64,000 bases of DNA, from the NCBI GenBank assembly GCA_964007475.1, contig OZ023274.1, positions 78,813,303 to 78,877,302 on the forward strand. Direction: 5' to 3'. The notes under the pieces were generated by a model. It worked only from the letters and a program-made list of their open reading frames with translations, was not told where the DNA came from and made no database searches. The position numbers and the translations under genes were made by a program. Of the stretch, positions 20,468 to 29,895 are shown piece by piece. The stretch comes from Hybos culiciformis (lineage: Eukaryota > Arthropoda > Insecta > Diptera > Hybotidae). The stretch's first letter is position 1, and each line of letters begins with the position of its first letter.

Positions 20468-22125
20468 ATGAAATTAATTTTGTTGAGCTTGGCAGCATTT
20501 TTGGCGACAGCAACCGTTGCGGAAGAAAGTAAGTAAAATGAATATATATTATTAAAAAGGATGAGTTGTTTTATCCTAATTTTTAAGTAAAGAAATTTTT
20601 TAATAAAAATGTTATTTTCTCTTAGAAAAAATTGTGTGCTATCATGGGACGTGGTCTACATACAGACCTGGAGCTGGAAAATTTGGTGTAGCTGATATTG
20701 ATCCAACATTATGTACTCATTTAATTTATACATTTTTCGGTATTAAAGAAGATGGTGAATTCCGCGTAATTGATGCTTATTTGGATTTAGAAGAAAATTG
20801 GGGAAAAGGCAATATCAAGAAGTTTAACGATTTAAAACAAATAAATCCAAATTTGAAAACTTTGGCTGCTGTTGGTGGTTGGAATGAAGGTTCACGGAAA
20901 TTTTCAGAGGTAGCAAAAGATTCTGCAAAAAGACAAAAATTCATTAAATCATCTACTGAGTTTATTTTGAAACATGGTTTTGATGGTTTAGACATGGATT
21001 GGGAATATCCTGCTCAACGTGATGGTGATCCACAAGTTGACAAAGAAAATTTTGTCATATTTTTGAAAGAATTGAAAGAAGAGTAAGTTAATCAAATAAT
21101 AATAGGAGTTGACGTATTAACATGAATATGTTTTTATTGTTTTTTTTGCAGGTTAAGCAAACATGATTTACTGTTAAGTGCTGCTGTTGCTTCGGCTGAA
21201 TTTTCTTCATCTCTATCATATAATATCAAAGAAGTATCCAAATATTTAGATTTTATTAATGTTATGGCTTACGATTTACATGGAACTTGGGATGAAAAAA
21301 TCGGAATTAACGCACCTTTATATGCCGGACCTGAAGATATTTCTGAAAAAGAAAAGCAATTAAATGTATATGCATCAATTTCATATTGGATAAACCAAGG
21401 AGCGCCAGCAGAAAAAATTATTTTAGGCTTACCGCTGTATGGACGTTCATTCACTTTAAGTGATCCTAAACAAACTAGTGTTGGCAGTCGTCGTAATGGT
21501 CCCGGTCAAGCTGGAAAATATACCAGGGAACCTGGTATGCTCGGTTACAATGAATTATGTGAACAATTGAAAACTGAAGGCTGGGTTAAGGAATGGGAAC
21601 CAACACAATTAGTACCTTTCGCTCACAAAGGTAAATAATTACTTTAGCACATTAAATAATAGTGAAACATTACAATTTTCTGTTCATATTTCAGGTAATC
21701 AATGGGTTGGCTACGATGACGAACAAAGTGTAGATTTAAAAGTTCGTTTTGCAAATGATATGAAACTTGGAGGAATTATGGTTTGGTCTGTAGAAACTGA
21801 TGATTTCAGAGGCGTTTGCGGTGTGAAATATCCATTATTGAGAAAAATTAACGAAGTTTTGGGTAATGGAAGTTTGCCAAAGCCTCCACCAAGCACTTCT
21901 ATTCCCCAACCGACAGAAGAACCAACAATCCCACCACCAACAACTCCTCGTCCACCAAATGAGAACTGTAAGGAGGATGGTTCATTTAGAAATCCACATG
22001 ATTGTACAAAATTTTTTGTTTGCGTTAATGGACAGCGAAATGATTTCGATTGTCCACCACCATTAATGTTCGATGAAACTATTATGACATGTAATTGGCC
22101 AGATCAAGTTGATTGTTCAAATTAG
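20468..22125 (+). CDS. Secreted GH18 chitinase with CBM14 domain (copy C)
   Basis: Exons 20468-20528, 20626-21082, 21152-21630 and 21695-22125 join to 475 residues. It has the signal peptide MKLILLSLAAFLATATVAEE, then the GH18 motifs KTLAAVGGW, FDGLDMDWEYP (E147) and a slightly altered MAYDLHGTW. A Pro-rich linker (KPPPSTSIPQPTEEPT) leads to CBM14 with six cysteines. By inspection it is almost identical to copy D in exons and in introns. The only protein differences I found are a Met/Leu change before KLGGIMVW and the last residue (Asn versus His). C and D face each other tail-to-tail, about 1.9 kb apart once the probable assembly duplication is removed. Its catalytic residues are all present. 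Confidence 0.93.
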
Positions 22126-23165
22126 TTGGATTAAGTATAAGACATTACTATCTACTTAAATTATAATAGAGATAAATAAAATAATTAAAAAAAAAAAATT
22201 GTAAAATTATAAATATGAATTGAATAGAATTTTATTCTAAAATAAACCACATGATTATAATCGAAAAAACGGCGTGTCTTCTTTGTATTTAAAAAAAAAA
22301 AGTTAGTACATATTTTTTCTAGAATTTCGATACATACTTGAAATTTATATAATTGGGAACAATTCTGTGCTCAAAAAGCAGAATGAGCAGTGTTTTAAGA
22401 TAATTATTTGGAATCAATAATATCAGTATTAAATATTTACCCATTTTATAAAAAAGTCCAAAATTTTATTTTATTGAAAAGGCTTCATAATACAGTTTTT
22501 GCAGATAGATTTGCAATTTTTTGCAGATTATCCTTTTAGGTTCTTAACCTTAAACTAAGTTTATGTTAATAATCTATTTTATTTTAATTTTAATTATTAC
22601 TGAGCGTTGAGAGCATTTAACCTCAAATGCAAATAAATTATAGTCAAGGGTACCGGCCATTGATGAGTTGAATAATGGATCTATAGCGGTTTAAGTGGAA
22701 AAAATACTGATAAAATTAAAAGCAGCGAATTTAGGAGAATACTTCAGTAATAATATGTATACCTACGTGTTAACAAATAAAATATTTCAAGGGTTGTGAT
22801 GCCGCCGCTGCGTCTTGCTCATCAGATTGTAAAAATGGGCTAAAAATTGCCTTTTAGAAATGCTAAGCAGGTTTTACAAAGAACTGCTCTACATTTTAGA
22901 AGACTTTGCTAAAAATAATACACAAATTATTTTGGGGCTTAAATTTTGGAATTAAGTTACTTCCCTTTCTTAATTCTAAACTATTTATATATAAAATATA
23001 ATTGATATTTTTTTTTTCAAACCCTTCAAGCGAGTGGATTATATGCTTAGACTTTATCTGAGGAGGCTTTAAAAATCCAAAATTACTGATAAAAAATAAA
23101 AGTAAATTGAGCCAATAACTTTTTTTTTGTATATATCTCAATTTTTATAGAATATGTGAAAAAAT
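22126..23165. other. 3' flank of chitinase C and centre of the inverted duplication
   Basis: No gene seen. The first part is homologous to the reversed 3' flank of D. Beyond about 22750 the sequence is unique within the window and includes a small GC-rich spot near 22800 (GATGCCGCCGCTGCGTC). Confidence 0.5.
22175..22180 (+). terminator. Poly(A) signal AATAAA for chitinase C
   Basis: Hexamer 50 nt after the stop codon; conserved in mirror image downstream of D. Confidence 0.45.
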
Positions 23166-24215
23166 ACCAATATGGATATAATAAAAAAAATGTATGAAAT
23201 TAACAAAATTGTTGGAACGGCTCGTAAATTAGATGAGTTATATTTTTACTTGTAATTTATTGGTCAAACCACCGCATGAATTAATAATTTTCTTGTCTCA
23301 GGAAATAATATTGCAAATTAAAAAAAAAAAAAATGTTTTTCGATGTGGCATCGGCAAAGATATGTTATCTAAGATATGTTTCACTAAGTCGATTTTAATT
23401 TACCATTCTCTATAAAAATAGAACGTTTCCGAGTGTTAGCTGACATCACTCTTACCCTACATTTATCTGAATTTTTATTTGAAGTTAATGTGCGCAACTC
23501 TCAATAATAATAAAAATTAAAACAAATAAATTAGCATAAAGATAGTTTAAGATTATGAACACCTTAATATAAAAAATTTCCTAAAAAGTAAAATCTATCT
23601 GCAAAGTACAAAATTTGTAGCATGAAGGCTTTCCAATAAAATAAAATTTTCGGCTTTTTTATAATATGGGTAAATACTGAATACTGATATCAATCAAAAT
23701 TATTATTGATTCCAAATAATTATCTTAAAACACTGCTCATTCTGCTTTTTGAGCACAGAATTGTTCCCAATTATATAAATTTCAAGTTTGTATCGAAATT
23801 CTAGAAAAAATATGTACTAACATTTTTTTTTTTAAATACAAAGAAGACACGCGGTTTTTTGGATTATAATCATGTGGTTTATTTTAGAATAAAATTCTAT
23901 TCAATTCATATTTATAATTTTACAATTTTTTTTTTTAATTATTTTATTTATCTCTATTATAATTTAACTAGATAGTAATGTCTTATACTTAATCCAACTA
24001 ATTTTAACAATCAACTTGATCTGGCCAATTACATGTCATAATAGTTTCATCGAACATTAATGGTGGTGGACAATCGAAATCATTTCGCTGCCCATTAACG
24101 CAAACAAAAAATTTTGTACAATCATGTGGATTTCTAAATGAACCATCCTCCTTACAGTTCTCATTTGGTGGACGAGGAGTTGTTGGTGGTGGGATTGTTG
24201 GTTCTTCTGTCGGTT
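23166..24215. repeat. Direct-repeat copy 1, ending at the gap (probable false duplication)
   Basis: It begins ACCAATATGGATATAAT and runs to the last base before the N gap. It matches 24416-25468 with only scattered substitutions and homopolymer differences. Confidence 0.85.
24004..24215 (-). pseudogene. Partial chitinase C-terminus cut by the gap (probable duplicate of D)
   Basis: Only the end of the Pro/Thr linker (PTEEPTIPPPTTPRPP) and a complete CBM14 domain up to VDC are present. The frame then stops at TAA (24004-24006), one or two residues earlier than in C (SN) and D (SH). The upstream part is lost in the 200-base gap. Because this segment lies in the contig-end repeat, it is best read as an allelic copy of the end of gene D rather than a fifth gene. 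If it proved real, it would be a gene of unknown upstream extent. Confidence 0.6.
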
Positions 24216-24415
24216 NNNNNNNNNNNNNNNNNNNNNNNNNNNNNNNNNNNNNNNNNNNNNNNNNNNNNNNNNNNNNNNNNNNNNNNNNNNNNNNNNNNNN
24301 NNNNNNNNNNNNNNNNNNNNNNNNNNNNNNNNNNNNNNNNNNNNNNNNNNNNNNNNNNNNNNNNNNNNNNNNNNNNNNNNNNNNNNNNNNNNNNNNNNNN
24401 NNNNNNNNNNNNNNN
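24216..24415. other. Assembly gap of exactly 200 N
   Basis: A round-number run of N, so its length is a scaffolding placeholder and carries no distance information. Confidence 0.98.
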
Positions 24416-25468
24416 ACCAATATGGATATAATAAAAAAAATGTATGAAATTAACAAAATTGTTGGAACGGCTCGTAAATTAGATGAGTTATATTTTTTCT
24501 TGTAATTTATTGGTCAAACCACCGCATGAATTAATAATTTTCTTGTCTCAGGAAATAATATTGCAAATTAAAGAAAAAAAAAATTGTTTTTCGATGTGGC
24601 ATCGGCAAAGATATTTTATCTAAGATATGTTTCACTAAGTCGATTTTAATTTACCATTCTCTATAAAAATAGAACGTTTCCGAGTGTTAGCTGACATCAC
24701 TCTTACCCTACATTTATCTGAATTTTTATTTGAAGTTAATGTGCGCAACTCTCAATAATAATAAAAATTAAAACAAATAAATTAGCATAAAGATAGTTTA
24801 AGATTATGAACACCTTAATATAAAAAATTTCCTAAAAAGTAAAATCTATCTGCAAAGTACAAAATTTGTAGCATGAAGGCTTTCCAATAAAATAAAATTT
24901 TCGGCTTTTTTATAATATGGGTAAATACTGAATACTGACATCAATCAACATTATTATTGATTCCAAATAATTATCTTAAAACACTGCTCATTCTGCTTTT
25001 TGAGCACAGAATTGTTCCCAATTATATAAATTTCAAGTTTGTATCGAAATTCTAGAAAAAATATGTACTAACATTTTTTTTTTTAAATACAAAGAAGACA
25101 CGCCGTTTTTTGGATTATAATCATGTGGTTTATTTTAGATTAAAATTCTATTCAATTCATATTTATAATTTTACAATTTTTTTTTTTTTAATTATTTTAT
25201 TTATCTCTATTATAATTTAACTAGATAGTAATGTCTTATACTTAATCCAACTAATGTGAACAATCAACTTGATCTGGCCAATTACATGTCATAATAGTTT
25301 CATCGAACATTAATGGTGGTGGACAATCGAAATCATTTCGCTGCCCATTAACGCAAACAAAAAATTTTGTACAATCATGTGGATTTCTAAATGAACCATC
25401 CTCCTTACAGTTCTCATTTGGTGGACGAGGAGTTGTTGGTGGTGGGATTGTTGGTTCTTCTGTCGGTT
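24416..25468. repeat. Direct-repeat copy 2, starting at the gap
   Basis: It starts exactly at the first base after the gap with the sequence found at 23166. It continues into the 3' flank and CBM14 exon of chitinase D. Confidence 0.85.
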
Positions 25469-26908
25469 GGGGAATAGAAGTGCTTGGTGGAGGCTTTGGC
25501 AAACTTCCATTACCCAAAACTTCGTTAATTTTTCTCAATAATGGATATTTCACACCGCAAACGCCTCTGAAATCATCAGTTTCTACAGACCAAACCATAA
25601 TTCCTCCAAGTTTCAAATCATTTGCAAAACGAACTTTTAAATCTACACTTTGTTCGTCATCGTAGCCAACCCATTGATTACCTGAAATATGAACAGAAAA
25701 TTGTAATGTTTCACTATTATTTAATGTGCTAAAGTAATTATTTACCTTTGTGAGCGAAAGGTACTAATTGTGTTGGTTCCCATTCCTTAACCCAGCCTTC
25801 AGTTTTCAATTGTTCACATAATTCATTGTAACCGAGCATACCAGGTTCCCTGGTATATTTTCCAGCTTGACCGGGACCATTACGACGACTGCCAACACTA
25901 GTTTGTTTAGGATCACTTAAAGTGAATGAACGTCCATACAGCGGTAAGCCTAAAATAATTTTTTCTGCTGGCGCTCCTTGGTTTATCCAATATGAAATTG
26001 ATGCATATACATTTAATTGCTTTTCTTTTTCAGAAATATCTTCAGGCCCGGCATATAAAGGTGCGTTAATTCCAATTTTTTCATCCCAAGTTCCATGTAA
26101 ATCGTAAGCCATAACATTAATAAAATCTAAATATTTGGATACTTCTTTGATATTATATGATAGAGATGAAGAAAATTCAGCCGAAGCAACAGCAGCACTT
26201 AACAGTAAATCATGTTTGCTTAACCTGCAAAAAAAACAATAAAAACATATTCAGGTTAATACGTCAACTTCTATTATTATTTGATTAACTTACTCTTCTT
26301 TCAATTCTTTCAAAAATATGACAAAATTTTCTTTGTCAACTTGTGGATCACCATCACGTTGAGCAGGATATTCCCAATCCATGTCTAAACCATCAAAACC
26401 ATGTTTCAAAATAAACTCAGTAGATGATTTAATGAATTTTTGTCTTTTTGCAGAATCTTTTGCTACCTCTGAAAATTTCCGTGAACCTTCATTCCAACCA
26501 CCAACAGCAGCCAAAGTTTTCAAATTTGGATTTATTTGTTTTAAATCGTTAAACTTCTTGATATTGCCTTTTCCCCAATTTTCTTCTAAATCCAAATAAG
26601 CATCAATTACGCGGAATTCACCATCTTCTTTAATACCGAAAAATGTATAAATTAAATGAGTACATAATGTTGGATCAATATCAGCTACACCAAATTTTCC
26701 AGCTCCAGGTCTGTATGTAGACCACGTCCCATGATAGCACACAATTTTTTCTAAGAGAAAATAACATTTTTATTAAAAAATTTCTTTACTTAAAAATTAG
26801 GATAAAACAACTCATCCTTTTTAATAATATATATTCATTTTACTTACTTTCTTCCGCAACGGTTGCTGTCGCCAAAAATGCTGCCAAGCTCAACAAAATT
26901 AATTTCAT
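25251..26908 (-). CDS. Secreted GH18 chitinase with CBM14 domain (copy D)
   Basis: Minus-strand exons 26908-26848, 26750-26294, 26224-25746 and 25681-25251 join to 475 residues. The exon lengths (61, 457, 479, 431) are the same as in C. The signal peptide, KTLAAVGGW, FDGLDMDWEYP (E147), MAYDLHGTW, Pro-rich linker and six-cysteine CBM14 are all intact. It differs from C by a Met-to-Leu change just before KLGGIMVW and a terminal His for Asn, plus a few silent changes. The near identity includes the introns, so it reflects recent duplication or gene conversion, not just protein constraint. Promoter elements (TATA, two proximal GATA sites) are also conserved, so it should be expressed like C. Confidence 0.92.
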
Positions 26909-26972
26909 TTTTTATTTACTTTTCGATAAATGAAAGAAGAAATAATAAATTTTAATTTCCAATTGTTTAGTT

Positions 26973-26979
26973 ATTTATA
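26973..26979 (-). promoter_or_regulatory. TATA box of chitinase D
   Basis: TATAAAT on the minus strand, 65 nt before the ATG, at the same distance as in C. GATA motifs lie upstream at about 27028-27031 and 27047-27050. Confidence 0.5.
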
Positions 26980-27080
26980 CTAAATCATTATTAAAGCGAA
27001 AATAAACAAAATACTCAAAAGGAAAGCGATAAAAATAAATATTGATGATAAGAAACGGTATTTTTTCCGATACGAAAATT

Positions 27081-27854
27081 CGAGATGTGTCTTATTAATA
27101 GTAACACTTGAAAAAGATTAACGTAATTAAAATTGATTCAATGGAGAGTCCAAATTAAATTATCAAATTAATTTATTGTTATCATAAGTTATTAGATTAC
27201 AAATTATTGATAGTACTTGAGATTATGAACGTTTGACATTCATCATCTGATTTTTGGATCTTTTTTTTGGAATGACGTGTAAATATAGAAGAATTAGCAA
27301 ATTTAAAAATGATAAAAATATTTCAGTCTTTTCCAGCATATCCTCAAAAGAAGAAAAGTATAGAGAAGTAAGTGTCGTTGAAATTCGTCCTTCAATAGCT
27401 TCTGGGAAGTTGTATTCGTTGTACCTAGTATATAGAACTAAATAATAAAATCATTAAAATAATATCTTTACAGAGTTTAACTTAGTTACTACACCATAAA
27501 ATAAATCGGCCTTGTAGAATAAATTGTGCATAATATGCTTATTATTATTTTACTTCTAATGTTTTTATTTCCAAAATCTGTACGAGTAAGGAACTCAAAT
27601 ATTTTATGTAGGTATATCTGCTGATATATAATGTATAATGAGTGCGTCTAATTTTAAAATTACGACAATTCAACGTCTTTTAATACTGAAACATTTGGTT
27701 TTCATTTGAATTGAATAAATTAGAATAAAGATCAGAACAAGCAGATAAAAATTTGTCAAATTTTGGGCGACAGAATACTCCAAAACTTACAACCTGACTA
27801 AAAATCGTACCAATTTTAGTATTTTTGGCTTTGAATATTATTAACTATATATAA
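27081..27854. other. AT-rich intergenic stretch, nothing recognised
   Basis: No supported gene or structured repeat. One incidental 63-codon frame (27254-27445) resembles no known family. Confidence 0.5.
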
Positions 27855-29130
27855 TAGTGCGTTCAGTAAGTACCGATTGTCCGTAGCTAAGGAATTCCCT
27901 TTTCTGCAAAATCCTGCAAATAACTTCTGCAAACCCCTACGATAAGGAAAGCTGTGACATTTCATTTTAAAATCATATACATTAAAAAATTTTATATGCG
28001 CATATGAAATGTGTCATTTGTTGTATTTCAGATTTTAAAGAATCATTTGCAACATTTATTAATAATATGCATGTTGTTTAAGGGAATACAAATTTAATGA
28101 AATTTCAAAAATTCTGCCTTTTTTTTAAATGTTTTTAAGCTAACACATACCTAATAAAACTTACTTAATACGAATTGTCTAGTAAAATGCATGAACAAAA
28201 ATTGAGTGAATGTGTTTTTTTACATATATTTATGTTTCCTACTCTGTATTGAATCAAGCTGAATATGGCTTGCAAGTTCTTTAATAGAGCAAAAAAGTAC
28301 GAACAATTTACTTTTTAAATAGGATCTTGCCTCACTTCAACATGAATTATTACTTCCTATTCACTAGTGGTTCACCGATGAAAAAGTATTTCTATTTCTA
28401 AAACTAGTGTCATGCTATTGTTGAACAAATATTAAAAATACAAAACACCTGACCTGATGCCTTATTAACATTATGATAATGTATGTTGCCGTTCTCCCTT
28501 CTTTACGAAGTTTCTTAATATTTTCTTGTTGTAGCGAATTTTTATTTAAAAGATAAAATGTTTGATATCTCGAAAACTAAGGAAGATATCTAAAATTTTT
28601 ATTTAATTTGCATAATTGATAGAAAAAAATCATCATAAAGGAAGGATAGCTTGTAGTGAAATGTAAACAAGAACTCGGTATAAACCTTTTTAAAGTATAT
28701 GGGTTGAACTAAATTTGATAAAATATGTAAATAAAATTAAAAATTTTATATTTTTATTAAAAATTTTATATGTTTATTTAAAATTTTATATTTTATTTAA
28801 ATAAAAATATAAAATTTCGAATTTTATTTAGGAAAACATAAAATTTTGTTAAAATTCATTTTTTTTTATTTGTTTTTAATCAAAATATTCATTGTCCTTA
28901 GCTAAGGCCAACTAAAAAGTACTCCCAGAATACGGACTATTATGGGAAATTATAAAATTTCCCTTTGCAGAAGTTTTGAGGTAGGATTGCATTACTGAAC
29001 GATTTTTTGTAGAAATTGTCTGTATTTAAGGACTTTAGCTGTCAGATTTTGTCTTTCACAAACTTCAGATTGTCTGCAACGTAGGATTTTGTCACTAGCT
29101 AAGGACAATCTGTACTTACTGAACGTACTA
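27855..29130. mobile_element. Non-autonomous DNA transposon, about 1.28 kb
   Basis: The left end TAGTGCGTTCAGTAAGTACC (27855) continues GATTGTCCGTAGCTA. The right end (to 29130) is its inverted copy, TAGTACGTTCAGTAAGTACA then GATTGTCCTTAGCTA, with few mismatches over about 38 bp. Subterminal TCTGCAAA/TTTGCAGA motifs recur near both ends. TA-rich flanks fit a TA target, but this cannot be proven. There is no transposase frame. An internal AT-only block (28740-28860) repeats AAATTTTATATTT in both orientations. Confidence 0.7.
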
Positions 29131-29229
29131 TAAATATTATCAATTTTATTTTGTAAAATGACAATTTAATTTCTGCAAAACTACATTTTATGTTCAAAAT
29201 AAAAAAAATAAATTTTATTTTTGCAGTTG

Positions 29230-29895
29230 TAATATTTTTATTCTGTACTTACTGGCGTCTCGTGGAAGTTTTGAAAAAGGGTGCTGCAAAACATAAAAAC
29301 CTCTTTTTTATAATCATAAAAGTTTTATGATATGTACCCACCCATACACGTTATGTATATGAAAATCAGTTTTGAAAATTCAAAACAAACAAAAAACATC
29401 CCATATAAAAATTGTGCTGCTGCTGAAGCAGTGCATTTTTCTATACATTCAAAAATCCCATAACAAAAAAAATTTCCCATATTTGTTATTGTTTTTAAAT
29501 TTTTCAGAAAGTATAATACAGCCGCACTGCTTCTGTGGCAGTGCATTTTTCCTTATATTCAACTCATAGAAAAAAACTTAACAGCAATAAAAATGTATTA
29601 AATTATCCATGGAAATAAAAATCCCTGCACTGCGAAATTCGCAGTTCCAAAAATTCTGTTAAATTGATTTCCTATTTTTGAAAAGTATTTTCTAAAAATA
29701 TCAAAAGCCTGAAAGTAGGCTACTGTTGTTTATTAAAATTTTAGAGAAAATTGCATTGCATAGCAATTTCATTTAAAAATAATTTTAAACTAGGAAAAAT
29801 TCAGAGCTAACAAACATTTTTTTTATGAGTTCAATTTTTTTAAATTTTTTGAGGGTGCTGCAGTGTCGCAGCACCTATGTACGAGCCGCCGCTGT
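29230..29895. repeat. Probable transposon fragment with repeated CAGTGC motifs
   Basis: AAGCAGTGCATTTTTCTATA (near 29426) and GGCAGTGCATTTTTCCTTAT (near 29538) are direct repeats about 110 bp apart, each preceded by inverted GCACTGCTTC-type sequence. The end shows GGTGCTGC...GCAGCACC (29852-29873) followed by a GC-rich GAGCCGCCGCTG. It is more GC-rich than its surroundings. The class is not recognised. Confidence 0.4.

Larger units (their letters stand above)
20280..27080. repeat. Large inverted duplication carrying chitinases C and D
   Basis: The left arm (about 20300-22750) and the right arm (about 24700-27080, read in reverse) contain the same gene with the same order of flanking motifs. 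Arms are nearly identical through the gene, its introns and about 150-200 bp on each side. They drift apart farther out, with indels and many substitutions at 22450-22700 versus the reverse of 24700-24950. The centre holds the assembly gap. The outer limits are approximate. Confidence 0.75.

Noticed and set aside
12600..26908. Possible tandem CRISPR-like or prokaryotic origin of the repeats
   Set aside because: The repeats are spliced eukaryotic genes with signal peptides and conserved introns; nothing prokaryotic is present.
29325..29569. Overlapping frames of 65-73 codons on both strands
   Set aside because: They fall in the repeated CAGTGC region and look like by-products of a transposon relic.
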